Virus record (IMG/VR): IMGVR_UViG_3300030331_006142
Coordinates: 62,001 to 126,000 of that record
DNA from: a virus
Direction: 5' to 3' (one strand)
DNA: 64,000 nucleotides
Shown here: one piece after another, positions 47,091-55,865 of the stretch
Layout of the letters: each line of letters starts with the position of its first letter
Numbering within the stretch: the stretch's first letter is position 1
Position numbers and translations under genes: made by a program
The notes under the pieces: generated by a model
Database searches by the model: none
The model's input: the letters and a program-made list of their open reading frames with translations, nothing else
What the model was told of the DNA's origin: nothing

Positions 47091-48211
47091 GAAATAATCA
47101 TCTTAAAAATTTCAACACATATTTGTCCAATTTTGCCATACGCCTGCTCTACTCCGTAGAGCTCGTGAGCTAGCTCAACTTGCTTGAAAGTTATATCTAA
47201 GTTTATCTGGTCAAGTACTCCAAACTCTAAAAGCCTAATCTTTAACAGCATTTTAAGCATCCGCAGCTCTGACACTGGGTCAGAAAAAAAACTCATTCTC
47301 CAGTTGTTGCTCGCAGAAAGAGGGTCTGAAAGGAACAATTGGTTATAAGTGCGCATCAAAAAATCCTGAATGTCATAAAGGTCGTCGTTTTGCGAGTTAT
47401 CTCTGTAAATTGAATCCAATACTTCATGAGAGTTAAAAGAACTGTGGTTTTCACTAATCTCATAGTCTACTGTTTCGTGCCTTATTAGGGTCTTGACTAT
47501 CTCACTTTCTAAGTCCGCATACAGTCTCCAGGGAATATTTTTATCAACCATAAACCCGGCGGCATGGGCATATTCACAGTAGCATCTAAAGTCTTCACTC
47601 TGCACCATTCTTCCTTTGATTTCATCGTCATCAAAATCCTCTCCGGCTAAATCAAGCACTAGTCCGGTTGTATAAACTGTGTTTTTGTCCGATAAGAGAA
47701 ACCCTGACCTTGACACAGGTATATCCTCAAGGGTCCGCTCCATTAAAAACTCTACAGAGTTTAAAAAATCTAAAAAATTAGGATTAACCATGCCGGACTG
47801 CTCTAGCTCATTTGCATAGTGAATAATCATGTTTTTCTGGTGGGCCTCGTAAGCTTCTTCAAAATCCTGATAGGAATGCACAGGGTTGATTCCCAGGAGA
47901 CCTTCGGGAAAGTTTCTGGTTGAGGCCGATATGCGCTCCAGATAATCTTCTCTAAAGAGAGAGAAAGCTCTTTCAACAAAATTTATAGCTCGCAATGACG
48001 AAGGGTTGTCAGGTATATCATTCAAAATAGAATCTTCAGACAAAAAATATACCGGTTCGAACCGGTGATTTAAAAATCCATAGTAATGGCTCTCATAAAG
48101 TGTATCAATTTGGCCCGGAATGCTGATGAGCCTTTTATACTTTTCTCTCTCTGAGAACTCTGTTCTCAAGTTAGACGTCTGGCCCCCTCTGAATACTATT
48201 CTTACTGTCAT
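47087..48211 (-). CDS. Putative virion/baseplate protein, 374 aa
   Basis: No motif recognised. Mostly helical, acidic, aromatic-rich (FEEAYEAHQKNMIIHYANEL). It overlaps by one base the 953-aa structural gene and is the last gene of the virion cluster, so a structural or assembly role is likely from context only. Confidence 0.5.
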   Translation of the reverse strand: MTVRIVFRGGQTSNLRTEFSEREKYKRLISIPGQIDTLYESHYYGFLNHRFEPVYFLSEDSILNDIPDNPSSLRAINFVERAFSLFREDYLERISASTRNFPEGLLGINPVHSYQDFEEAYEAHQKNMIIHYANELEQSGMVNPNFLDFLNSVEFLMERTLEDIPVSRSGFLLSDKNTVYTTGLVLDLAGEDFDDDEIKGRMVQSEDFRCYCEYAHAAGFMVDKNIPWRLYADLESEIVKTLIRHETVDYEISENHSSFNSHEVLDSIYRDNSQNDDLYDIQDFLMRTYNQLFLSDPLSASNNWRMSFFSDPVSELRMLKMLLKIRLLEFGVLDQINLDITFKQVELAHELYGVEQAYGKIGQICVEIFKMIIS

Positions 48212-51072
48212 TAGGTTTTTCCTTTCCCTTTCGGTGGCGTGTATTCCGTTGCAGTAGCCCCTCTAGAGGTATCATCCCTTGCTATTGTTCTAGGGTTGGT
48301 TCCTATTTCTTTTTCTCTTGCGAGGCGCTCGATAGACTTATCACTTTCTTTTGTGATAGCTGACGAGGAAACACCACCGCTGGAGTCTATCCTTACGACC
48401 CTGATGCCGGTAGGCGTACTGACTTCATATTTGACTGAGCCGTCTGAATTTGATGTTCGACTGATTACTCCCGAAATATTTGAGGCTAAACTGTCATCAT
48501 TTGGATTCATTAGATAATCATTAGCTAACGCGTCGGCAGTGGCAACAGAGAGAACTCGGGAGCCGCTTGAGTCCCTTATGTTTTCCAAGCCTGTCCTAGT
48601 TACGCTTGACTGTGCGCTGCGTAAGCGCGGGGATGGAGTTGAAGAAATCTGGGCAACAGAATCTGGCGTAGCACTTAAAACCTGAGAAGGCGTTTCTCCC
48701 AAAACAGAATCTGCGACTGGAACAGCGCTGGTTAAACCTCCGGAAGCTCTGGCATGGTCACCAAACGTACATTCAAGAACAGTTTCAGCTGCACCGTTGG
48801 TTATTGTAGTTACAACTCTTAATATGGTGTAGTATCCCCCAAGGCCCAGACGGTAAGAAGGCGAAGCTTTATCCGAGGGGCTGCCAAACCCTATACTACT
48901 TGGGTTCACGAATATTCTTGCCCCAGGCACGAACAAATTGTTTCCAAACATTGTTATAGTCGCGTTATATGGCACCTTTAGTTCATCATATAGTCCAACC
49001 TGATTAGTCATAAGCTGTTCTCTTGCGTATGGCACGTCAAAGCGACTAAAATTAATTTCTTTTATTAGTCCCCTGTTTTTACCTATAAGGAAATGATATA
49101 TACCCGCTTTTATGTCTTCCCACTGGAGGCCTCGACGTCCTGAGCTGTTTTGCTTATCGGGACTCTGATAAATAAACAAGTAATCACATTCATCATCGAT
49201 TCTTAATGGCTCTTTATCCCTTAATGGTGCTGGCATTTTCTCTATATTTACCTTCACATTATTGCTTATCTCTCCCCTGAGGTGGGTTGCTGAAAAGGTC
49301 GAAGAAGTAAAGACAGGCCTGGTTTTAAGTATTCTAGGTGCAATGTCAGAAGTGGCCCAATAAGACTCTCCGAACGCCTTGGGAAGAAGTTCTTGATGGC
49401 AATCTTTTAAAAACTCACTAAGAGTGTAGGTGCTTCTATCTTTTGTGTATATCTTATCATACATATACTTTTGGTACAATTCAAGAGATATTGGAACGTC
49501 AGCAATGTTTACTGTTGTGGCACCCACGTCTCCGTTGGGGCCGCCGCCTTCGGGCTTGACATACTTATAAGTTACGTTTGATAGCATAACTCTATACCTA
49601 GTTAAATTTAACCTGCTTTCTTCCAAAACTTTTATTATTTTATCTCTTTCTTTCTGTGTTTTCTTTTTAAGCTTTTCGTAAAAATGGTGTTCAATTGTAA
49701 GATGTGTAGGCAAATTATTTCCTGCTGCGGCCCTTCTCACTATCTCTATAGACTCGTTAAGAGTCTGAACATATCTTTCAAAAAAGCTTTCTACTAAATC
49801 ACCAAAAAATATATAATGAATCTCTCTTTTAGAGTTGTCGAAAGCGTTTAGGCGTTCCTGAAGAGTTTTTCCCTGCTTCAGCAGTCTGATTGTTTGTTCG
49901 GCTGTTTTTGTAGGTGTCTTCTTGGCTCTTTTTATTTCGGTCGTAGTCAAAGTCGACCAGTTTTTCATGTATAGGAGCTGTTCTTTCGTTAGGTGAAATG
50001 TACTGAATTTTTCCATCTCTTTTGGAGATACAGTTACTGATAACAATTTGCCTCTAGACTCTGCATATGCTAGTATTGCGCCGGCCTCTGATGCTTTTGC
50101 CGACTGCGTTCTCTGTAGTTCTGCTTCAGACTCTGCGGATGCATTGCTTGGAACTTGACTAGGCGAAGACTCCTTTTTACTATCGTCTGCTAAGGTTCTA
50201 ATGTCTGCTTCTCTTATTACCTCTTCAACAGAGGAGACTACACTGTATATGCTGCTTCTTATTGTGTTCACCCTAGCAGTATAATCTATAGAGATAGTTG
50301 CAGTGCCGTCTTGGTTAACATTTATAGAATGATTGAATACATTCATTCTCAGCGTCTGGCGGGTTGCTATAATTTCATCAATTTCTTCTTGTGTAAAAAT
50401 ATCCCTTCTATCATCGGATATCGTATAACCTAAAGTTGCCTCTATCTCTATGGGTCTGGCTAGCTCATTGCCAGTCACTGGTACACCCCCCACAGAGGAT
50501 TTCGTATTTGTCTGGCCTGCAATGGACAAAGTAAACAAATCTGCCAGGGGCGCATAGCCTGGAGGGGGGTTGAAAATATTATCTAGCTGGTCTACAAAAA
50601 TTTCTAAATTTGCAGTTAAATATTTCGGTGCAGTGAAGGGGTCTGTGCCTTCTGTCTTTACAGAAAAGGTGCGGACACCCACAGCGCCGGCAGTTTTGCC
50701 CTTGGCGCTTGCTGCTCTGTATTCTGAATTAAAATCGGAAGTTATTGGCAGATAAAAAGGCTGGAACCGACCAGTTCCGCCAAAAACCTTCCTAAATCTC
50801 AGCTCTGGGACGAGTGCCGTAATTTTCTGAGTTTCCAAATTAAATAAATGCGGATATATCGCGGGCTTTCCAGAGCGCTTGGGCGTGGCGGCGATAGAAA
50901 TAAGATTTTCAGGTGTGTACTTTCCTAACAGCTTATGAACTTTGGTCTTCTTTCCCCGAGGGTCGACTTTCGAAGACTTAATTGCATCAGGCTGGTGAGA
51001 CAGCAAATATATCAGCATCGCTTGGGGGTGAAAGCTGTTTAAGGTTGGCTTTGGTCTTTTAGTTAAAGTCAA
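48211..51072 (-). CDS. Large virion structural protein (baseplate/hub candidate), 953 aa
   Basis: Beta-rich central region (EIEATLGYTISDDRRDIFTQ, TATISIDYTARVN), a helical Lys-rich stretch around 440-490, further beta-rich sequence (YDELKVPYNATITMFGNNLF, GARIFVNPSSIGFGS) and a Ser-rich disordered C-terminus. It follows the LysM wedge-like gene, where a baseplate hub or arm protein would be expected. Specific T4 equivalent not recognised. Confidence 0.6.
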   Translation of the reverse strand: MTLTKRPKPTLNSFHPQAMLIYLLSHQPDAIKSSKVDPRGKKTKVHKLLGKYTPENLISIAATPKRSGKPAIYPHLFNLETQKITALVPELRFRKVFGGTGRFQPFYLPITSDFNSEYRAASAKGKTAGAVGVRTFSVKTEGTDPFTAPKYLTANLEIFVDQLDNIFNPPPGYAPLADLFTLSIAGQTNTKSSVGGVPVTGNELARPIEIEATLGYTISDDRRDIFTQEEIDEIIATRQTLRMNVFNHSINVNQDGTATISIDYTARVNTIRSSIYSVVSSVEEVIREADIRTLADDSKKESSPSQVPSNASAESEAELQRTQSAKASEAGAILAYAESRGKLLSVTVSPKEMEKFSTFHLTKEQLLYMKNWSTLTTTEIKRAKKTPTKTAEQTIRLLKQGKTLQERLNAFDNSKREIHYIFFGDLVESFFERYVQTLNESIEIVRRAAAGNNLPTHLTIEHHFYEKLKKKTQKERDKIIKVLEESRLNLTRYRVMLSNVTYKYVKPEGGGPNGDVGATTVNIADVPISLELYQKYMYDKIYTKDRSTYTLSEFLKDCHQELLPKAFGESYWATSDIAPRILKTRPVFTSSTFSATHLRGEISNNVKVNIEKMPAPLRDKEPLRIDDECDYLFIYQSPDKQNSSGRRGLQWEDIKAGIYHFLIGKNRGLIKEINFSRFDVPYAREQLMTNQVGLYDELKVPYNATITMFGNNLFVPGARIFVNPSSIGFGSPSDKASPSYRLGLGGYYTILRVVTTITNGAAETVLECTFGDHARASGGLTSAVPVADSVLGETPSQVLSATPDSVAQISSTPSPRLRSAQSSVTRTGLENIRDSSGSRVLSVATADALANDYLMNPNDDSLASNISGVISRTSNSDGSVKYEVSTPTGIRVVRIDSSGGVSSSAITKESDKSIERLAREKEIGTNPRTIARDDTSRGATATEYTPPKGKGKT

Positions 51073-51080
51073 TTTGCATC

Positions 51081-51428
51081 TTACCTTTCACGAGTGGCTA
51101 TAGAGAGCATCTTGTCGACAGGGAAGGGTATGTACACAGTATCCCCGATTTTAAAGTGTAAATCTGTTGGCTTTTTATTATACCAAGCTATAACCCACCA
51201 ATAATCTGGATTTCCATAGTATTTATCTGCCAATTTATACAGCTTTGTCCCTATCTCGAAAACTTCTCTTTTCTCAAACAGCCCGTCCAGCCTATCCTCT
51301 TCTGTTATAGCATTGTATGGCATTTTTGTTAAGATTTTCACTTTTTCAACAAATCTTCTATCGTGTATGCTTTCTCTCATCTTAGAATCATTTATAACTA
51401 TGTCTCTATAGTCGTTCCTATTTGGCAT
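51081..51428 (-). CDS. LysM-like baseplate wedge protein (gp53-like)
   Basis: 115 aa. The C-terminal 55 residues, KLYKLADKYYGNPDYWWVIA, WYNKKPTDLHFKIGDTVYIP, form a LysM-type domain (Y-x-x-A-x-x-x-Y, W-x-x-I-x-x-x-N, G-x-x-I/V-Y-I-P). T4 gp53 and related small tail proteins carry such a domain. Position between hub-like and tail-cap-like genes agrees. Confidence 0.7.
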   Translation of the reverse strand: MPNRNDYRDIVINDSKMRESIHDRRFVEKVKILTKMPYNAITEEDRLDGLFEKREVFEIGTKLYKLADKYYGNPDYWWVIAWYNKKPTDLHFKIGDTVYIPFPVDKMLSIATRER

Positions 51429-51452
51429 TTCAGGGCTTCTCCTTTTTTGTCA

Positions 51453-52121
51453 CTATCTTCCATTCAATAAATCGTCCGCGGTGGTGGGCGAGACGGTGGT
51501 CGCGGGTCCAGTTCTGCGATTATTTGTGTCCGAGCCGTATGGAAATCTATCTGTTATAAAGTTTTTATCTGCACTACTCCAACCAAGCTCCTGTTCGTGC
51601 TGTGGTGTGAAGTTAAGGTCTATGTTAAACTCTTTTGGGTATAAGTTTCCGCTTTTCTCATCAAAAAAGCCCATTTCCTTGTTCGGATTAAGAGATACGC
51701 CGTCGATGCAGCCCAAAAGTCCACCGCCAAGTGGTGTAGTTATGAAATTTACAAATTTTATCCTCACAAGTGGTGGGCCCTGGATTGTTCTTCCAGAATT
51801 AAATCCTTTGGCTAATTTTTCACTGTATACAGGATACAGCATTTTTGTTAAAATTGCAAATTTATCAAGATTCTCTTTTGCCGACCTAAAATTTGGAGAT
51901 AAGACCGAAAATCCAATCTTTATCGTTCGGGCGGTCGCAGAGTATGGTTTAACTGGGTCGTTTCTTCCATAAATTTGCTCGGTTCCCCACGTAACTGAGT
52001 AGCTATCTTGAAAATCCGTGAGAAATGCTGGAAATTCAACCACTGATGCAGTTGCTACATGGGTTATTCTTATAATTTGATTTTTAGCTTTTGCTATTTT
52101 TCCAAAGTCTGTGTAAGACAT
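51453..52121 (-). CDS. Baseplate/tail-tube-cap protein, 222 aa
   Basis: Begins MSYTDFGKIAKAKNQIIRIT; strands around FPAFLTDFQDSYSVTWGTEQ, IYGRNDPVKPYSATARTIKI and GFSVLSPNFRSAKENLDKFA are like tail-tube-fold junction proteins (T4 gp48/gp54 region). Ser/Thr-rich tail. Assignment from fold-like pattern and from position after the tape measure. Confidence 0.55.
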   Translation of the reverse strand: MSYTDFGKIAKAKNQIIRITHVATASVVEFPAFLTDFQDSYSVTWGTEQIYGRNDPVKPYSATARTIKIGFSVLSPNFRSAKENLDKFAILTKMLYPVYSEKLAKGFNSGRTIQGPPLVRIKFVNFITTPLGGGLLGCIDGVSLNPNKEMGFFDEKSGNLYPKEFNIDLNFTPQHEQELGWSSADKNFITDRFPYGSDTNNRRTGPATTVSPTTADDLLNGR

Positions 52122-52150
52122 AAAATATGCTCTCCCATATATGTATTATA

Positions 52151-53962
52151 TTAAGCGCCCATCAAATTCATTTTTAGTTCCGTGTCGGCGCCAAATAGAC
52201 TGCGATGCCGAGTTTTGCCCATGCTGGCGAGCTTGCTGAGGAAATTTTCAGTAGCCTCCTTATCAAGTTCAACGCTAACCTTAGTCGCTTTTACCTTTGT
52301 TTCGCCCTGAGCCACAAATGTAGGGCTTCTTGTTATAACTTTGGCCTGTGGTCCAATATCACTGGTGGGGCGCGGCGGCTGCTTGACCGGCGTTGGGTTG
52401 TTTCTTCCTGTTGGTGCTGGCATGCCCGGGCGTGGGACGATGACCGACTCTCGAAGAAACGCGCGCGACAATTTGGCGGCGCCGCCGACCGCGACGGGCG
52501 ACAATACTTTTTTAATACCGCCACCCACCGCGTCCTTGATTCTCTCGAAAGTGCCCCCAGAGACCTTATTCCCATCTTTATCTTCCCCGGTGAAGATGCC
52601 CGCGACGTCTTCAGCCACGCCCGGGCCACTGATGGTCGCCAAGAAAGCGCCGGACTTATCTAAACTCAATTGTAGTTTTTGGCCGTAGTCTATTCCAAGA
52701 CGCGGGTCCATCCCCAAGTCCTGAAACTGCTGATTTTCTCCAAACCTTCTCCCTTCCAGAAACCCGACGGCTGAGCGAGTGGCTTCTGATGTTCTCCCTC
52801 TTGCAACTCGAACTAACTCCTCCAAAGGATACCGAAAAGAGCGCAGACTTTTTTCTAAATCCTCAAAAGCATCTCGGGTTTGCATTACCGCTTCGTTAGC
52901 CTTCTTTTGTTCAAATTGAGCCATGTCTTGTCTGTTTACTTTATCCATACCTACACCGCCGGCCTTGAGCTGGCCAGTGCGGAGGAACCTACGTGCCTCC
53001 TCTGGTGTCATGTTTAAAGTGGATGCCACTGCTTTTAATTCGAATTTTCCAATGTTTTCCAGGCGACCGCCCATTCTGGCCTGCAGTTGTTCCCTAACTC
53101 TTTTTGCGCGGGTTGCCTCGTCCATGGATAACAGCTCTACACTATTGAAAACAGAGTCTCCTAGTATTTGATTTAACCTTCCGGCCATTTGGGCAGAGCC
53201 CTCAAAAGTATCCAAAGAATCGCCAAAAGAACCAGCAAGCTTGCTAAAGTCCAAGCCTGTTTGTCGCGACATCTTCGAAAGCTTCGCAAAATTTTCCATT
53301 ATCTTTCCGGCGCTGTAAGCAAAGTTCTTTTGCGCATATTCAAAATTTGCGGTTAATTCTTGTGGCGCAATTGCTAAGTTTTGCTGCAAAGTTACCAACT
53401 GGTTGGACATTTGGTTTATTTGTTCTGAGCCTGCATTGAACGCGAAGACGCTACTATCTACAACCCTCCCGAAGCTAGCCATATCGTAGCCTGCTGCGGC
53501 GAGTTTTGTGCTAATATCAGTCAAACCGGACCTAAATTGTTTAGAAACAAGGCCGAAACCCTTAAAATCTTTTTTGAGTCCCGATAGAGCCAGTTGAGCT
53601 GCCTCTAAATTTCCGGTAAGTCGGAGGCTGGTCTCGATGGCCGAATCTATTTCAGAGCTAAAGTCTTGGAACTGCCTTGTATATCCTGCCTTAGTGAACT
53701 CTTCTAGTTCTGCCCTGTATAATCTTGCGGACTCTGTCACTCTTTGGTAGGTATCAAGATTTTTATCTAAACCAAAAGTTATTTTGGTTAATTCTTTAAG
53801 CATTTCATCGACGCCCTTGATTACAGGCGCTGAGACTGCGCCGGCGACGGCTTCGGTTTTGCCGCTGCCGGGCTTTTCAACAATCTTTTTAGCTAGCTTT
53901 TTAGCGGCGGCCTTCTCCATGCCGGCATCAATAAGTGCTTTTTCGATTTCCCTCTGATTCAT
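52151..53962 (-). CDS. Tail tape-measure-like protein
   Basis: 603 aa, close to T4 gp29 (590). Long helical run (TESARLYRAELEEFTKAGYT, ETSLRLTGNLEAAQLALSGL, INQMSNQLVTLQQNLAIAPQ) with few charged clusters, a Gly/Pro linker near 500 and a small C-terminal domain. In the usual place downstream of the tail-assembly-chaperone-like gene. Confidence 0.65.
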   Translation of the reverse strand: MNQREIEKALIDAGMEKAAAKKLAKKIVEKPGSGKTEAVAGAVSAPVIKGVDEMLKELTKITFGLDKNLDTYQRVTESARLYRAELEEFTKAGYTRQFQDFSSEIDSAIETSLRLTGNLEAAQLALSGLKKDFKGFGLVSKQFRSGLTDISTKLAAAGYDMASFGRVVDSSVFAFNAGSEQINQMSNQLVTLQQNLAIAPQELTANFEYAQKNFAYSAGKIMENFAKLSKMSRQTGLDFSKLAGSFGDSLDTFEGSAQMAGRLNQILGDSVFNSVELLSMDEATRAKRVREQLQARMGGRLENIGKFELKAVASTLNMTPEEARRFLRTGQLKAGGVGMDKVNRQDMAQFEQKKANEAVMQTRDAFEDLEKSLRSFRYPLEELVRVARGRTSEATRSAVGFLEGRRFGENQQFQDLGMDPRLGIDYGQKLQLSLDKSGAFLATISGPGVAEDVAGIFTGEDKDGNKVSGGTFERIKDAVGGGIKKVLSPVAVGGAAKLSRAFLRESVIVPRPGMPAPTGRNNPTPVKQPPRPTSDIGPQAKVITRSPTFVAQGETKVKATKVSVELDKEATENFLSKLASMGKTRHRSLFGADTELKMNLMGA

Positions 53963-54045
53963 TTATCTTTAGCCTCCGTAAAACAAAAGAGTAATTGCTC
54001 CAGTATACTTTATAATTAGGCGAGAAACTATATATTTTAAAAGTT

Positions 54046-54153
54046 TTAACTATTCTGGTCTTGGTAGTGTTTTGCGATTCTGTTTAAAAACCACTTTCTT
54101 AGACCAACTGGTAAGTTGTAGGATTCGGTAAAAGAAAATTCACCAAATTTCAT
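54046..54153 (-). CDS. Small tail-assembly ORF, 35 aa, or frameshift extension of 54197-55093
   Basis: From ATG 54153: MKFGEFSFTESYNLPVGLRK, WFLNRIAKHYQDQNS. The frame is open upstream to about 54240 and codes LSEEYQEQVVYEEIFSL just before the ATG, with no good start. It is in a shifted frame relative to the end of the gp26-like gene. GAGGAG precedes the ATG at about 12 nt. Tail chaperone genes just before a tape measure often use programmed frameshifts, so it may be the second half of a fusion. Confidence 0.5.
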   Translation of the reverse strand: MKFGEFSFTESYNLPVGLRKWFLNRIAKHYQDQNS

Positions 54154-54196
54154 AAGAGAAAAAATCTCCTCATAAACGACCTGTTCTTGGTACTCT

Positions 54197-55093
54197 TCAC
54201 TCAGCCCAAAACCAGCCCAATGAAAAGGGCACCTCCTTTTCCGCTATAGCGTGACAAGATGGGCATTCTACTGTTTGTTTTGTTTCCATTGATGGCATGA
54301 CTTTGTTATGTATCGACCTTATTTTCCTGACATCTCTAGCGGGTAAAACTTCTGCAAGTTTGTTTAAGTTCGTTAGGTCTACAATGCCGGCGGCTTCAAC
54401 TAGAACCATTCGAATAAACTCCACACTATCAATAAAAGGCAATCCAAGCTTTTCTTTTTGCTTTTTTGCCTGGTCTAGAGTCAACAAGTCTCTTGGTGAA
54501 AGAAGCCTTATCTTAACAGGTAGTCCTGTAATTGGAAGTTTGAAAGAAAAGGTGTTGCTCTGCTCTGAGTACTCCCACTCCTCCGATGTCGAAGGCTTGG
54601 TCGATGCGTTCTTGTTATCTTCTAAAATCTTTGATAAGCTCGCTTTAAAGTCCACAACTTCATCACAAGAATCGCAAGAAGTCGTGAATTCAACTTCGTC
54701 CCCGTACCCGGTTTTTCGGGCAGACATTAATATAGCCATCTTGTCGCATTCTAAAAAATCTTTTGCTTTTGCATCAGTCCCAATGATTATTGAATCTATA
54801 AGCTTATCAAAAACAGTGCCCTGCTCAACATAACTTCTATTTGTAAGTATATCTTCCTCAACTGCAGTGAGAGCTTTGACTTCTATAGACTCTACGCCAT
54901 GTAGTGGGCTCTCTTCGTTATAAAGAAGCCCGCAACTAGGCAAAAAAACAGTCTCTGTCGACACAACAAAAGACAACCCAAATGGGTTTTGTTCTACAAA
55001 ATTTGGCGGTATTCCAGGATTCGACGGTGCAGGCGCCTGGGGGGCCTGAGTTTTGACTTCTTGCGCTGAAGTTCTTTTTGAATTTCTTGACAT
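54197..55093 (-). CDS. gp26-like baseplate hub / tail assembly protein with zinc site
   Basis: 298 aa. After a Pro-rich N-terminus, LSFVVSTETVFLPSCGLLYN, HGVESIEVKALTAVEEDILT, then Cys pairs TTSCDSCDEVVDFK and VECPSCHAIAEKEV, ending SLGWFWAE. The pattern with a C-x2-C pair in the middle and another at the end is what I associate with T4-type gp26-like proteins of marine phages. Lies between the tail tube and tape measure genes, where tail-assembly chaperones are found. Confidence 0.6.
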   Translation of the reverse strand: MSRNSKRTSAQEVKTQAPQAPAPSNPGIPPNFVEQNPFGLSFVVSTETVFLPSCGLLYNEESPLHGVESIEVKALTAVEEDILTNRSYVEQGTVFDKLIDSIIIGTDAKAKDFLECDKMAILMSARKTGYGDEVEFTTSCDSCDEVVDFKASLSKILEDNKNASTKPSTSEEWEYSEQSNTFSFKLPITGLPVKIRLLSPRDLLTLDQAKKQKEKLGLPFIDSVEFIRMVLVEAAGIVDLTNLNKLAEVLPARDVRKIRSIHNKVMPSMETKQTVECPSCHAIAEKEVPFSLGWFWAE

Positions 55094-55157
55094 ATATCCT
55101 CTTTTAACTAAAAACTAAAATTATAAACTAAATGTGCCGGAGACTTTATAATCCGCC

Positions 55158-55814
55158 TCAGCCATCATTATCCCCACCATAGTTACCTGGTCTCACCGTG
55201 GACGGGAATTCGGCCCGAGCGTCGGCTTGGGCGTTGACGTTCCAAATGCGTCCAGCAGGGCCCCCAGTGCTTGGAATCGCATCTGCAGCGGCTAGCGGGA
55301 CGAGCTCTTCAATATAAGCAAAATCGTACTTTAAGTTGATTGTGATGTTCAGCAATTCATCACTTCCATAATCCAGGTCCCCAAAATCAACACTCGTTAT
55401 TAGTGGATTTTTAAGAACCCAAGTTTCCAAAGCCTTTGTAGGGTCGCCATCTGCCCCGAGTTGCTTTATCTTTATTTCGCCTCCCAGTGCATCAACCATA
55501 CCTTCTTTGGAAATTGTTCTTGCTGTGGCTTCAGCATAGTTTGTTGGTATAACATATCCAGAATTTTCCAATATTCGATACAAGCTCATTGTTGAGTCCG
55601 GTGCGACAGGGTCGACAATAGTAATGCTAACGTCCTGCCATGTTACGCGGCCGGGATAGTTGAATTCATAGTTTAAATACTGGTGTGGTGTTGTTGCCAC
55701 GTCATAGCTTGGCTTTTTCACGCTTTTTACAACAAACTGCGGACATCCAGTCCAGAAAAGAAGCCATCTAAACTGCCTCTTTGGTTCTACTGATTTTTGA
55801 CTCCAAAATGCCAT
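55158..55814 (-). CDS. Tail tube protein (gp19-like)
   Basis: 218 aa. The N-terminus MAFWSQKSVEPKRQFRWLLF and strands YLNYEFNYPGRVTWQDVSIT, LGGEIKIKQLGADGDPTKAL, LLNITINLKYDFAYIEE are typical of T4 gp19-type tubes. Adjacent to the sheath gene as usual. Hexameric rings stack into the inner tube. Leader shows TTAATATAAT but no TTGACA. Confidence 0.85.
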   Translation of the reverse strand: MAFWSQKSVEPKRQFRWLLFWTGCPQFVVKSVKKPSYDVATTPHQYLNYEFNYPGRVTWQDVSITIVDPVAPDSTMSLYRILENSGYVIPTNYAEATARTISKEGMVDALGGEIKIKQLGADGDPTKALETWVLKNPLITSVDFGDLDYGSDELLNITINLKYDFAYIEELVPLAAADAIPSTGGPAGRIWNVNAQADARAEFPSTVRPGNYGGDNDG

Positions 55815-55865
55815 TATTTTATGTCTCCCTATTAATATATAGATTATATTAAAATATTTTATTTA

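Noticed and set aside
52205-52688. Plus-strand ORFs of 115-152 aa opposite the tape measure gene
   Set aside because: GC-rich shadow frames of a coding gene; no initiation signals and no recognisable domain.
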